Of a DNA stretch of 64,000 nucleotides, positions 1 through 12,203 are shown one piece after another. Each line of letters opens with the position of its first letter. The stretch's first letter is position 1. Source of the DNA: Roridomyces roridus. Lineage: Eukaryota; Basidiomycota; Agaricomycetes; Agaricales; Mycenaceae. Location: NCBI GenBank assembly GCA_029378245.1, contig JARKIF010000009.1, forward strand, positions 62,001 through 126,000, in the 5' to 3' direction. Position numbers and translations under genes: made by a program. Below the pieces are notes generated by a model. That model was not told the DNA's origin, did no database searches, and worked only from the letters and a program-made list of their open reading frames with translations.

Positions 1-299
1 TCGTTTGAAGCTGTAGCGTGTGTAGTAGAGCTGTGGCACTGCGAACGAACGATCCTTTTTGCTCGCACGATGTTCTCGCCAAAGCAAGGAATCTTTGCCA
101 ACATTCAAAGATGCAAAGACGCAGATTTAGGTCCGCGATGCTGTGAATCTGATATCGTCTTCCTCCTCAGTGCTGTATTGCCGCCGATCTGTATGGGATA
201 TCGCACCGCAAGCCAAGCACCGTGACGTCTTTGCGCCATCCATCCACGGGTTTTCTTAGGTCAATGACCTCGTCGGAGTCGTTTGTGTTAGTCCAAGGT

Positions 300-1790
300 A
301 AGTACATCTCATCTCTGATATATCACCCTGGACCCCGCCTGCAGTTCATCAAGTATATGATCCAGCCGCTCCCCATGCCTTCAAGTTGCCCGTCTACTCT
401 CAAGATAATATCAGGGTACAGCGTCTGCCGCCAATGCCAATGCCAATTTGGAACGCTGCCCTGGCGATCTCATTCTGATGCTAGATATGTGTGTATTCTT
501 ATTACGCTTGAAGATGTGGAGGTCACCTCTTGCGGAGTTTGGACAAGGGCATTACGGGTTTCTTTGACGCCGGCTGGTTCATCAGCGCAGCTCGCTGGCG
601 ACCCACTGAACCTAGTGAAATACATCGAATATGCAAAGCGCCGTTCCCCAAAGCTCCTTTCACTGTCGCTTGGTTTGCCAATGTTTCTGCTTCCCCATAG
701 AGCCTCCTTGGCCTTCCCCCGCTGAGTGTCAATCAACTCCTTGTAGGTCCCCGGCCTCGCTCGGGTCTGGTTGCCTTCCTCCTGCATAATAACCCTTTCT
801 CAATGATCCGCATCTGAGGTCCAGCCGTCAAGTTCATCCATCGATGTGCCGCCATGTGCGCAATAAAAAATCGACTCAGCATTGAATTTGAAGGTCCAAG
901 GAGCATCTTTTCTTTTCCGCTGGGGGAATTCGAAATGGGCAGTATTCAAACGAGAACGACACGGATTCTGTGACTGGACAGATTTCTCGTGCTGCGTTCA
1001 TTCGGCCCGCGGTCTTTGCTGCTCCAGTTAGGATCTACTCCGAATCGTCTGTGTGCAGCAGCATGAGCCTGACAATTTTCGCATGATGGAAAACCTTGCG
1101 CACCATGGCCATCCTCCGAAATATCCAACGTCGTCCAAAGGCGCCGGAGGCCATTGCTGTAATGCAGTAATGCACCTCATGCGCCCGCCTCGCCGCGCCT
1201 AAAGACGAGTGAACACGACGTCGTTCCAATTCCAAAGCCGTGGTATGGCATGGCGAGATATGACATATCTGCGAGGTGAGCCAGTCACGAAACACAATTG
1301 CAACGCTCAGTATCTGCAGACGCACCCGTTCTCCAGCCTTCTCGTCATCCGGAAGCCCCTCATTCCTGAGGCTGTAAGCGGTCCCGACTCCTGGCCGTGG
1401 CCAGAAGAATCATGTACAGCAGGCCGATAAGGATAAGTAGGCTGTGTCTTGTCGGCGCGACCCGCTCCCGCCCCGCCCGATGCTGACAGTGATAAACCTC
1501 CGCAGTCGGTTCCGCAGCACTGGCGATGCAGAGCGGCAAGTTCCTCGGATGTGAGCCTGTGCGCCCGCCAAAGACGGATGCGCGATTGCAGGTCGATCGA
1601 GGGAGGGAGCGAAGTTCAAAGCCCTCCTCCACGCTCCACGCTAATTTAGGTGTTAACGCCCTGGGCAGAGTCCCATGACCTTACCCGTGTCGATGAAAAG
1701 CTGTAGGCTAAAAAAGATAGGCGCGTGGGCTTCCTCAGCCTGGCGGACGTAAAGAGGATGTTAAAAGAACGTGGTGCGCTCGACCGTATG
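300..1790. repeat. Duplicated blocks B and A, left copies (inverted relative to 3.3-4.5 kb)
   Basis: Two blocks, about 300-790 (B) and 1195-1790 (A), recur in reverse-complement form at about 3280-3850 and 3930-4480. Matching landmarks include the string around 'ggggacctacaaggag' (B) and 'aaattagcgtggagcgtgg' (A), and the matches continue for hundreds of bases with indels. The order of the blocks differs between sites, so this is not a simple inverted repeat. Several ORFs cross the blocks but no frame is kept between copies, so I treat the blocks as non-coding or long-decayed duplicated DNA. No gene is supported in 1-1973. Confidence 0.7.
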
Positions 1791-1973
1791 ATCATGAAGC
1801 AAAAAGCATGCCTAGCTTAGGGAATATACAAAATGCTGTGGAGATAAAACCGACCGTGAGCTCTCTCTCTCTCTAAAGCTGCCTGTCCTCCCTGCTGCGA
1901 GTCGGATGGACTGACTCCACTAGACTCGCTCGCTCGCTCAGATGATTCAATCGCCGAGTCAGATCAAGTCAAA

Positions 1974-2572
1974 TCAAATCCAGTGCGCGTCCTTGAGCAG
2001 ACTGCGGACTGCCGACGTGTCGGGTTTGAGTTCGCCAAGGAGGGGCGAGAAGTACTTGCGTAACTTGTGGCCGAAAGAGTCTTGGTAAAGGACGTTGTAG
2101 TACGTTAGATTCTTGAATTAACGAGTTTAATGTGAGGATCTGCGAGTAGAAGAAAGGGTCGATACGAACATCGTGCGAGCCGAGCTTGGGGACTGAGCGC
2201 GGGAATATGCGTCCGTGGATCCACTTCTCGTGGTTGCGAATCCAGACACGGTCATTGGGCTGTAGAGGTACAGATTCAATTCCATTGTTTCTTCAGACAA
2301 AGGGAAGAAACAAAGGAATTTACCTGGAATACATACGCCCATGGTTCGTCAAGGTGGCGTGGGGCGTAACGGGCGAGAGCGGCGGTGTTAACGTTCTCGT
2401 CCGCGGCATCAGAATCGTTGTCGTGTTCGTCCCCGTCGTCGTCATCCATCTCCACGTCGTACGCAGGCTCCGGGGATGGCGGTGGGTGGGCGCGGTGGCG
2501 CAGTTTAGACGGGCCTGGGCGGGCAGCCGAGGCTGTGCGGGCGGAGAGGCGGGGAGAGGTGCGAGTAGGCAT
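1974..2572 (-). CDS. Small acidic hypothetical protein with a C-terminal SH3/Tudor-like look
   Basis: Exon 1 runs 2572-2324 and the first intron 2323-2260 (gtaaat...cag, phase 0). Exon 2 begins at 2259 and carries a V-W-I-R-N-H-E-K-W-I-H-G motif. A last exon ends in K-D-A-H-W-I before the stop at 1974; the splice between exon 2 and this part (around 2110-2160) is not resolved. The N-terminus is basic and Ser/Arg/Pro-rich and is followed by a run of Asp/Glu (D-D-D-D-G-D-E). The C-terminal reading, with K-Y-F-S-P-L-L-G-E-L-K-P-D, resembles a small protein type common in Agaricomycetes with no assigned function. The call rests on splice signals and protein-like composition; no close family is recognised. 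Confidence 0.5.
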
Positions 2573-3279
2573 TGGAGTGAAAGGAGGAAGAGATGAAGAT
2601 GAGATGATTGTCAATCGAGATGAAGAGATGGCTTTATATGTGGGTGATTGTGGGCTATTTGATCGCGCGGGGAGACAGCCTTGGCTTTTATACCCACACG
2701 TCACCCATCAGGCCTGAGGTAATTTTGGGCCACACTGCCCAGGCTTTGTTTGGCAACAACAATGTCCGAGAACAATGGTCCTCGTTCCCTTTGTTCTTTG
2801 TTCTCTGCGCCTCAACGAGGCCCAAGCGAGCGCGTGAGTCGCCACTCCAACGACGGCCAAAGCTCACCCCACGGCGGACCCGAATACTACATAGATTATT
2901 CTAGTCATATCGCCGGCATTCGGGAATCGGACTGTGATCAACATTCAAAGCGTTGACCATCCGTGAGTGGTGCACAGCAGTGGCACCGACGCCCCGGGTT
3001 GTGTGTTATCGTGAAGAAATCAGTACATACTTGTCCTCAGAATAGTAGTGTGCAAGGCCGCAAGGGCGTGGCCCACGAGCGACGGAAAACGTGGTGGAGT
3101 GCAAGCGATAGTGACGTAATAATCCAATTCCGCCGCGGCAGTACTGTTGCCAATTAGCGGACGAGTCCGACGGACCGACGGGTCTTTTTAGTTAGGCATT
3201 TATCTCCATGTGAGAAAGGAGTGGAAAAATAGGAGGGGAGGGAGGGAGGGAGACAGACGAGTGCTGGAGCGTCCCAACC

Positions 3280-4480
3280 GAGGCCGCCGGGGACCTACAA
3301 GGAATTGACACTCGGCGGCGACAAGGAGGCTCTATGGGGAAATAAACACAAGACGCCGTCTACAGCCGTCTTGGCGAAGTAAGCGATAGTAAAAGGAGCT
3401 TTGGCGGATGGGCTTTGCATACTCGATGAGGAGAATTGAATGTATTTCAGTGGATCGTCGGCGAAAGAGCAGCACAGTACTTACGAGGAGTGGGTCGGTG
3501 CATACGGGAGGACTGCGCTGACAGTGATGAGCCAGCCGGCGTCAAAGAAACCCGTAACTCCGCAGAGTGCCGCAGACCCTGCTTATTTTATCACTCGGCC
3601 CGACTGAAGCCCAGACCTCTGCCACATCTTCAGGAGGCATGAAGAATACATACATCTCCAGTGCATCTAAATCAAGGAGAATGAGATCGTCGATGAGTCG
3701 AGACAGCGTTCAAAAATGGCACTGGCAGCACAGGCTGTACCTTGGTATTATCCTGGCAGGAGGCGGGCAACTTGAAGTCACAGCTCGACGTTGCTTGAAG
3801 TGGGACTGGATGATATATTTGATGGGTTGGTAGTAGTAAATGGACGAACACCACTCGAGCTTCAGAGTCGTCTTCTTTGGATACATCCGGGTTGTAATCC
3901 CCCCGAGTCCCGAGTTTGTTCATGACCTGGAGAGTTTACCCATTTACGTCCGCGCTTATCTTTTTTACCTACAGCTGTTCTGTTCATCGACGCGGATACC
4001 GCACCGTAAATCATGGGACCTCTGCCCAGGGCGTTTAACCTAAATTAGCGTGGAGCGTGGTGCGTGGAGGCCCCTCGGAACTTCTCGATCGACCTGCACG
4101 CGCATCCGTCTTTAGCGGGCCGACTGGCTCAGGCATCCGAGGAACCTGCCCCGCCAGTGCTGCGAAACCGCCTGCGGAGGTCTATCACTGTCAGCATCGG
4201 GCGGGGCGGCAGCGGGAGTGGGCCCGGGTCGCGCCGAAATTTAAAAGGACACAGCCTGCTTATCCTCATCGGCCTGCTGTACATGATTGCCTTCTGGCCA
4301 GGGAGGTCGGGACCGCTTACAGTTACAGCTTCAGGAATGGGGAGGGCAGCCTCTGAACGGTGAGAATCTGGTGAAACGCTGGGAATATGAATTCGGGTGC
4401 GTCTGCATATTCGGCGTCAGTTATGTTTGTAGTGTAGCGCCTCGAGTAACTGACTCACTCGTCTTTAGCGCGGCGACTTG
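3280..4480. repeat. Duplicated blocks B and A, right copies
   Basis: These are the right-hand partners of the 300-1790 blocks, in the opposite orientation and in the order B then A when read on the plus strand. The two block copies are diverged (many substitutions and small indels), so the duplication is old. The stretch from 2573 to 5339, including these blocks, has no ORF I can support as a gene. Confidence 0.7.
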
Positions 4481-5339
4481 ACAGCAATGGCCTCCCAGTC
4501 TGCTCGGCGTTTTGAATGACTTTGGATATTTCGGTCGACAAAGAGAATGGTGCGCAAGGTTTTCAATTTGCAGTTGTCTTCCTTCAGCAGGTACCTGATA
4601 TTCGGTAGTGAGCTTGCACGGATGGAGCATTGAAAACTTGGACATAGACTTGGAGCCTCTGAAACCCATACACACAGACGATTAGGAGAGGTAGGACGGT
4701 GACCTTTAACTGCGTATATTTCGTAAATACCCAGTAGATCTAGAGCAGCAGAGACCGAGCGCCGACCGTAGAACGAGAAATCTATTCAGTGACAACTCTT
4801 GTGCCGTTGTCGTTTGAATCTGTTGATCTGTTGATCTGTTCCAGTGAAAAAAGGTCGCACGTATGAAGAATTCAGCAGCTCCTTCTATGCTGGATTTCGA
4901 TTGCGCATGCATGGACTTGAAACAGGGCTGGACGGGGTACCTCAGATGCACGCCGATAAAGACTGGGGGAGGAGAAAATTAAATGGGGCGGCGGCCATGG
5001 GTAACGGCTCAAGTGTTCGTGGAGGTCTGAGTACCGAGTCTCCTGCGAACCGCCTGAGAGTCGAACGTCCAAAGTTTAAGAAACACCCAAACAGTTGGAA
5101 CGGTTCGAAGCATCTTTGGCCCAGAGTACTGAGCGGAGAGTCGGACATCCGGAATCCAGGTGAACATCCAATTGCAGGAGAGAAGCTTGCATTCAAATCC
5201 TGCGCCACCAAGAGTCAGACCATCCCTCAAGACCGAACATTCACAAACGCACCAATGAGATTATTGCCTGAATATATAATCTATCTTACAACGCGTGTAG
5301 TAGGTAGCTTGTATGTAGCTTACCCCCTCGCCAAACGAC

Positions 5340-7218
5340 TTACCCGCCGAAGAGTCGATCCCAGATAAGTCCCCAGGCACGATCGCGCTCCCTCTTCGCC
5401 GCACCCCCATCAGGCCCAAGAACGCTCTTGTTCTCAATCGCACGGCGGGAGAGGTAGGGCATCACCTCAGACAAGGCGCCGTAAGGTATGTATCTACCAG
5501 TCAATGATCAGCAACTCGAGGAAGGAGGGTGGGTGGAGAAACGCACTTGATCACCATTGGCGCGTTACTGTCCAGCCGATTGGCAAGGGTCTCCGTCAGG
5601 TCGTCGCACATTCCTACCACCCTCGTGAGCTCAGAGGCCATTCATTCCAAAAGAGGGAACTTACCGTAAAGCTGCCCAAACGTAACCCTCTCGCCCAGCT
5701 GCTCCTTCACCACAAGCCTTCCCTCCTTCTCCTTCTCACTGGGCACGCGCACCACAAGGCCCCGATCCTCCAGCCCCTCGAGAATCCCCTCCGCGCTCGC
5801 CCAATTGTGAGTACCGAAAAGCACCCCGACGCGCGGAGCAGATCCGGGAGGAGCACTCTGGATGTCTGCGGCGACAGCGTCAAGGAGGAGCGAGGCGCAT
5901 GCGTTGTACGTCGCGTCTGTATCGTGCTTGACGGACCACACGGGCGGGAGGACGTCGGGTGAGATGGAGAGAGACTTTCCCTTGGCTGAGGAAGCGGTGG
6001 AGGAAGAAGCGGGGTCAGGGTGGGCAGCACTCTCGTGAGTGTGGTAGGCCCCTCTCACGAGCTTGACACCCAGCGCAAATCCGTGCTTCTTAGCATCGTG
6101 AAGTGCGTGGAAAAGGTGGGCGGGTGTGCGACGGAGGTAGGCTTGGTATGTAGCGTAGACGAGGGGCTGGGTGCTTCCCGTGTCGAGGGCATTGAAGCGC
6201 CGCATGAGAGCCAGTGCGAGCGCGTCGAGGGCAGGCTGGTACCAGCTGTACTCGGCGTCGATGATGATTCGCACGCCACGCTCCTGGGCACGTGTGCAAA
6301 TCGCCTCGAGGTCAGCGTGCAGAGTACGGAGCATCGACAGATCGGAGGGAGTGAGGTCACCGGTTGGTGAAGGCGCGTAGATGACATCAAGGTCGGAGAC
6401 AGTGGGGTTACCGGGGAAGGCGACATGTGGGGCTGTAGTAGGAGGACGTATAGTGAGAATATGCTTGGAGAGACGGATGAGGGCGCTGGCGTCTGGCAGG
6501 AGAGCGGTCTGATATCGGATTTAGTACCACAGATAAGTGACGCTGGAAGAAACGCACGATTTTCACCGCTACCCATGTACGGCGACCGGTCTCCTTGGCT
6601 CCCACCGTCTGCTCAAAGTCGGCGGCGATGTCAATGCAGTGTATCATCTCCTTCACGATCTCGCGATGTGGGTTTCGGTCTGCAGAAGAAGATCCGGCCG
6701 CCATGGCCTCTGCCTCGTCGACCTCGACCGAGTACGCGAACAGCGTGCCCGTGTTGTTCTGGCGGAGCCGCTGCAGCAGAGGCAGTGTCTTCTCAGCAGT
6801 GTCCCCGCCCACAAACTGCTGGCGATAAGCATTGATATCGGAAACGACGGCGATAGCGCACCTGGTCAAAAAAGGTGACGCGTACAATGGCTTCGGTAAT
6901 CCATCGCACGCCAGGGATGCTGGTAAGGGTCTCCAAGAGCCACGGGGCGTTGTCGACAAGGGCGGGCATCGAGCACATCGTGTACACGACGTAGCTACGC
7001 ACTAGCGTGCCCAGCGGGCTCTGTGACCGAGGTTCCTCCTTGGACGTCGAGGAAAGTGTTATCGCAGCTGAATCGGCGTATATCTTGGACGTTAGGAGCG
7101 TCGTGAGTACCAGTCCAGATCCAAGCGCGATTCTTCGTCCCCTCAGCGGCGGTCTAGAAGATGTAGAGGCATGGCGAAGTCGAGAGGCGCGGAGAGTCGT
7201 TGTTGCAAGTCGTAGCAT
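5340..7218 (-). CDS. PUT1: Proline dehydrogenase, mitochondrial
   Basis: Predicted FAD-dependent proline dehydrogenase, the first step of proline breakdown (proline to pyrroline-5-carboxylate) at the inner mitochondrial membrane. Five exons: 7218-6862, 6815-6558, 6508-5665, 5613-5547, 5493-5340; introns are 46-53 bp and the phases close to give 559 residues, about the fungal length. The family motifs appear in order: D-A-E-Y-S-W-Y-Q-P, V-Y-A-T-Y-Q-A-Y-L, V-K-L-V-R-G-A-Y, F-G-T-H-N, and the terminal Y-I-P-Y-G-A-L-S-E-V-M-P-Y-L block followed by R-R-A-I-E-N. The Arg/Ala/Thr/Ser-rich N-terminus (M-L-R-L-A-T-T-T-L-R-A-S-R) fits a mitochondrial presequence. It is divergent from the F-box gene at 7472, with 253 bp between start codons. 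It is the one clear primary-metabolism gene in the window, and no defect is seen. Confidence 0.93.
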
Positions 7219-7471
7219 AAGAGAACGAGGGGGGAGCCATGCATCGGATCTTATGAGCTTGCCGTGGCGAGGCGGTCAAGTGGTGAAACAAACCGGATCA
7301 TGCAGATAGTGCCGAGATTGTCCCAAGCGATAGCCCCTGGCCCTCTCAAATATGGACCCAGGAACGGTGTTCTCAGAGGTTTGGCAAATGTGAAGAATTC
7401 ACTTTCGCCCCCCTAACAATTCCGCCTCTGTTTGCATCTTGTTTGTTCTTTCTTTGTCTCTTACCACCACC

Positions 7472-9079
7472 ATGCATCGTTTCTTCCAGATATCGGAGCT
7501 TGTGGAACTTTTATGCTCCCATGCCGCCGTTGAGCGACCGGCTGAATGGGAAACGACCAAGAACCCCGAGCTCGCTGCGCTGGCCGGGACGAATTCGTCG
7601 GTCTTCTTCAGCCACGCAATCCCGCTCATTTGGAGTTCCGTAACTCTTGACAATCTCCTCCGATGCTGTCTCCCAGCAGACTGTTTCGACCAAGAAGCCA
7701 GTCCCATGCGGAACTTCATCTCCGTATGTATTGCTATGCTAGACAAAACGACTAGTACTAACTCGCCTGGCTATCGGCAGAAACTGGAAGTGCTGCGCCC
7801 CCTGCGTGACGAGGATTTCGAGCGCATCCTTTTCTATGCACCATACATTAAATTCCTCTCCTCCTTCCAAGACAGTGTCGATCGCGATTCGTTTTCCTCA
7901 GGAAACAGTAATTCCTGGTTCTCGCGGAACAAGCTGCCGAACCTGCGGGGAATCTGCTGGGAGGACCACCTCGACGACGAGTCACCCTACCTCCGGGACT
8001 TGCTTTCCCCCGAGCTCACCATGATCCATTTCTCCTACCTATCTTTCAACGGCTTCGGAGATCTGTACGGCCTGGCCAATATCTGCCCGCGGTTGAAAGA
8101 CGTGGAATTTCCCACTTACAATGCTCCGGAACCCGACTGGGGCCTGGAGGAAATGAACTCCGCCATTTCGGAGTGCCTGCGCGGTCTGCATTTTCTCGAG
8201 ACATTGGTGGTCCATGAGCTCGATCACGAAGCTTTCAGACATGTGTCTCGAATTCCGAGTCTCCGCTCTTTGCGGGTGGAAAAAATCCCTTCCAGCATCC
8301 CCATTCCCGGCCAGCCTTTCTTCCCCTCCTTACAGACACTCCAGTTGATCTCCGAAACCGACCAGCTCTCCCGCTTCCTCGGAAGGTGTACCAACATCCC
8401 CCTTGCTACATTCGTCGCGAGCTTCCACACTCTTGCGACACAAGATGAAACCCACCGTGTTTTTGCCGCCGCTGCAAGCGGGATATCGCATACCTCGATG
8501 TGCAGCTTTAGCTTTTACGCCGGGTACCAAGACCCGAACGCCCAGCCCAACCACGCCACGCAATCTATCCGCGCCTCGTCCCTTCGTCAACTGTTTTGTT
8601 TCGCAAACATGACGAGCGTGACCATCCAATCAGTGACCGGGGTCGATTTGGACGATGCTACTGTTGAAGATATGGCACGTTCATGGCCTCGTATCGAGCG
8701 CCTCGATTTGCAGTCCCAATTTCAATTTGGCAACCCCACACCCCGCGCGAGCGTTTGCTGCCTCCGGGCGTTTGCCAAGTACTGCCCGAACCTCGGCTGG
8801 CTCTGTATGACGTTCGACGCGACAGTCAGTCCCAGTCCAGCTCCTCTCGACGTTGTCCAAAAGAGCTTGGAATCCCTTGTCGTGGCAACCTCGCCCATTG
8901 GGGTCGAGTCGGCGCAGCCCATTGCCGCATTCTTAGCCAGCGCCTTTCCGAGCTTGAAGAATGTCAGCATCATGCCTCAGGGCGATCCGGAGGAGGAATA
9001 TCTCATCAACCAATGGGCGATAGGCTACCCTAACTTTCGTGGTTGGCGCGAGGTCAAGTCTCTTTTAACCAAAATGTGA
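7472..9079 (+). CDS. F-box/LRR-like protein, intact copy 1
   Basis: Member of an expanded agaricomycete F-box-like family, presumed substrate adaptors of SCF ubiquitin ligases. The start is the M-H-R-F-F-Q-I-S-E-L-V motif rather than the upstream in-frame ATG at 7439, because all paralogues begin there. A 57-bp intron at 7724-7780 (gtatgt, branch tactaac, cag) is stop-free and in phase, so it hides inside one ORF; removing it gives about 516 residues. The F-box-like part ends in S-H-A-I-P-L-I-W-S-S-V-T-L followed by L-L-R-C-C-L-P-A-D-C. Leucine-rich repeats follow, including the family signature V-D-L-D-D-A-T-V-E-D-M-A-R-S-W-P-R-I-E-R. It is convergent with the copy ending at 9132, only 52 bp away. 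Confidence 0.85.
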   Translation: MHRFFQISELVELLCSHAAVERPAEWETTKNPELAALAGTNSSVFFSHAIPLIWSSVTLDNLLRCCLPADCFDQEASPMRNFISVCIAMLDKTTSTNSPGYRQKLEVLRPLRDEDFERILFYAPYIKFLSSFQDSVDRDSFSSGNSNSWFSRNKLPNLRGICWEDHLDDESPYLRDLLSPELTMIHFSYLSFNGFGDLYGLANICPRLKDVEFPTYNAPEPDWGLEEMNSAISECLRGLHFLETLVVHELDHEAFRHVSRIPSLRSLRVEKIPSSIPIPGQPFFPSLQTLQLISETDQLSRFLGRCTNIPLATFVASFHTLATQDETHRVFAAAASGISHTSMCSFSFYAGYQDPNAQPNHATQSIRASSLRQLFCFANMTSVTIQSVTGVDLDDATVEDMARSWPRIERLDLQSQFQFGNPTPRASVCCLRAFAKYCPNLGWLCMTFDATVSPSPAPLDVVQKSLESLVVATSPIGVESAQPIAAFLASAFPSLKNVSIMPQGDPEEEYLINQWAIGYPNFRGWREVKSLLTKM

Positions 9080-9131
9080 TTGTCGTGTATGTAGCTAGGT
9101 GCAATGTGAATGTATCTGATCCATCCCGCTC

Positions 9132-10794
9132 TCAATTGCGGCTCTCGCACAAGATACTCAGCACCTTCTTCCAATGCCGACCATACCTAACCGTGCCGTC
9201 CACCAATCCTTCGCCTGCCTCACTCTGCCCCTTCTTCAATTCCAAATCATCAGTTAGCGTCTTGATACCAACCAACCTCGGGAAAACATGCTTCATCCAC
9301 TTGGCAACGGAGGTCGGACGCGAGATTGGTGAGTCGCCGACATCGAGGTGTCTCAGACTTGTACTCGTACTGGTGGAAGAACCTTTGCCTCGCACTCCGA
9401 GCCGTAGTTTCGGAACAGAGCTCGCATCGAGGGCGATACCGAGGTGAGTGAGACGAGGGCACTCTTTTGCTAGTACCTCCAGACACTGGAGCGTAGCACG
9501 GGGATTGGGCGTGCCGCGGTAGGATCGCAGCTCCAAGCGCTCGATGCGAGGCCAGGTACGAGCCATGTCGGTCACCGTAGCGTCGTCGACATCGATCCCG
9601 AAGGCGGACTCAATGACGACGGATGTCATGTTCGTGAAAGCAAACAGGGTGCGGAGGGATGAAGATGAGATGAGATGGACTGTGGAGTCCAATCCGGTGG
9701 TGTTGGCGTTGTGGAGGGAGAAGTCCCTCAAGGAGGAATCCACGATTCCACCCACAGCCACGGAAAGCATATGCTGCGCTTCCTGTGCTGTCGCAGCTTC
9801 TGAGATCTCCGCCGAAAACTTCGCAAGCGCAAGCTTTTGGGGGCACCATTCGAGGAAACGGCATGCAGATTGGATATCGGATGTGAAGTGAAGCGCTCTC
9901 AGCGATGCGAAATAAGCCTTCTCGCCGCCCAACGGCTTCAAATCCGCAGGGACACCGGACACATCCAGATGACGGAGGCTTGGGATCCGGAGTCTGGCAA
10001 GATGTTCGAGCGCCGGTGCGTCGAGCGTGTCTGTGGCCAGAGTCAGACTCTCGATAGCATGCAGACCGCGCAAACACGCCGACACAGTGGGGACGGCGGA
10101 GATCTCCAGAGACGGGACACCGTCCAACTCGGTGAAGAGAGCCAAATAGGCTAACTGGGGAAATCGCCGAGGAAGCGCCAACAGAAATGTGAGGGCCGCG
10201 AGTGAAGGATGGCCGATGTGGAGTGTGGTGATGCGGGGGGAGAGGAAGAATTGTATGTGATGAAAGTCACTTTCTCCATGCATCCAGTAGAGACCCCGAA
10301 GATTCGGGAGTGGGTTGTCGTGAAACCAAGGGAGAGTGCTCGGAAGGAATTTCGATTTTTCATCGCCACACCATAGGTTTCTGATGAACGGCGCATAGAT
10401 GCGGATACGTTCAAAGTCCGACTCATCCAGAGGGCGGATCATGTCCTACAACTCATGAGACTAGGCTCCAGGAATGTCGACAAGTACGTACTATCACTTC
10501 GCTGGTCCGCTCTTCCTTGTCATGGCCGCTGCTGTAGATCACAGAATGCATCATGAAACTCTCGTAACAGTCCGTCGGGAGACAGCGCAGAAGGATTTCA
10601 AATGTCACCGAGTTCCACATCAACGCGAGCGCGTGCCTGGAAAAGATTTTTGCTGTCACCGCAAGGACGGCGAGATCCCCGAGTCCTGCGCAGGAGCCGA
10701 CATTGGGACTGCGGCGCGAGTGGGGAGATTTGGCCTCATAGAGATGAGAACAAAAGAGGTTCACAAGCTCGGGGACTTGGAGGCAACGCTGCAT
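9132..10794 (-). CDS. F-box/LRR-like protein, intact copy 2
   Basis: Exon 1 is 10794-10492, beginning M-Q-R-C-L-Q-V-P-E-L-V-N-L-F-C-S-H-L. A 46-bp intron (gtacgt...tag) follows, and exon 2 is 10445-9132; phase 0, 538 residues. It carries the F-box-like N-terminus (S-R-H-A-L-A-L-M-W-N-S-V-T-F) and the LRR signature I-D-V-D-D-A-T-V-T-D-M-A-R-T-W-P-R-I-E-R. The intron position equals that of the other copies. A longer ORF start at 10857 exists, but the family start is at 10794. Role inferred from family: SCF-type adaptor, target unknown. No disruption is seen, so it is likely functional. Confidence 0.85.
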
Positions 10795-10921
10795 CGAGAG
10801 GATTGACGGAGCGGTGGAAGAGAAAAAGTGTTGGTCAGCGATGGCATACGGGATCAAATGATTTCCGATCAGCAGTTCAACAAGACATGAATATAGTTCG
10901 AGCTAATGGCCTCTGGCGAAA

Positions 10922-12203
10922 TTATACGCCTCTCACCTCAGGCCCAGCGTGTCTCCCTAAAACCTCTCTCAAAAACCGCTCCGGCATATGGTGATGAATC
11001 TGCACAAGTTGAGCGTCTCGTCTTCGATGGGTAGTATTTGCACTCACAAAATGATTCGCCCCCTCCACAAGCACAAAGCGTACCGGCCTACCCCGTGGCG
11101 CCTCGGCGCACATGCGCACGGTCTCCATGTACGCCCACATGGGATGGCAGATCGTCTTGGAGCCGGAGAGATACAGGATGTTGACACGGGGGAAGTAGGT
11201 TGTAGCGGTGGGAGAGGAAGAGAAACCGAGTACAGCTTGCGTCTGGGTGTACAGTAGGGCTTGCATCTTGGGCTCGAAGCTATGATTAAATTAGACTTTT
11301 GGAGCCAGACAACTGGTTGAACGTACACAGGGAAGTCGTTCAGCAGCGCAACGGGGAAGGCAGCACACCATTTACTCCTCTCCTCTTCCGTGTAGCACTC
11401 TACGGTCGGGATGGAAGTGCGACCGGGTTTTCCACAGTTAACCCCAGAGCCTTTACCAGATGCAACGCCGGGGTGGTCGTAGAACGCGCTGAGCCACACC
11501 AACAGTTCTTTATACACATCCTCTGGAGCGATGTGCGGGTCTGAGCTGGGGCTGTACATTTGATCGTCGGGGAGCGGGGCGGGATAGCCTAGAGCGACAG
11601 ATGGAGGGTCTGAACGTCTCGTGTCAGTAAGCCACCGTAGTGCTGCTTCTCAGAAACTTGACGCACCGTACATGACCAGAGTCCGAAGATAAGGCTCAAT
11701 GGCGTCATAAAGCTCTCCTTTTACCACCGTTGGATCCGCAAGGAGGGACATAGTGGTCACGTTGCCGAGACTCCAGCCACCAAGGACGAACCCGCCCATG
11801 GAGCGATCTTCATTCACTCTTGGCGTGTGCTCATTCTCGATGAAATGTCTCAAAAACCAGGCTAGCTGGAGCGCGAGACGATCTTGAAAGACTTGCCGCC
11901 CTTCGCGCATATCCTCCATCTCCTCGTCTGTGAAGGCTGTCGAGCCAGGGTATCCGCGACGCTGGCAGCAAAGGAGGCGGACGTTGTGTTGGTGAGCCAG
12001 TGGGTGCAGGGGCGTAAAAGCATCTGTTCATACGAGTCGATCAGTCAAGCATCGTGGCAATTGAGCCCACACGTACATCTGTTGAAAACCATGCCATGGA
12101 CGAGAACCACGGTAGTATAGTCCGAAGAGTTTGGTGCACCGCTGTCGCTGTAAGCAATGTGGATCCCATCAGGTAGCTTGAGGACGTGCTCGGTGTAGGC
12201 CAT
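10922..12203 (-). CDS. Alpha/beta-hydrolase fold protein
   Basis: Five exons give a continuous 358-residue protein: 12203-12077, 12023-11667, 11609-11327, 11279-11048, 10999-10922. All phases close. Features of the fold are visible: an oxyanion-loop V-L-V-H-G-M near residue 35, a nucleophile elbow G-G-W-S-L-G-N (G-x-S-x-G) near residue 105-115, and a late E-G-A-N-H-F whose His fits the catalytic base. There is no signal peptide. The substrate cannot be read from the sequence; esterase, epoxide-hydrolase-like and lipase-like roles are all open. It lies just upstream of the F-box copy 2 promoter on the same strand. Confidence 0.82.

Noticed and set aside
222..787. Overlapping ORFs on both strands at the left edge (167 and 105 aa)
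   Set aside because: They lie in duplicated block B, whose other copy does not keep either frame; no motif is recognised.
4844..5368. 174-aa plus-strand ORF beside proline dehydrogenase
   Set aside because: Overlaps the 3' end of PUT1 on the opposite strand, has no motif and no splice partners.
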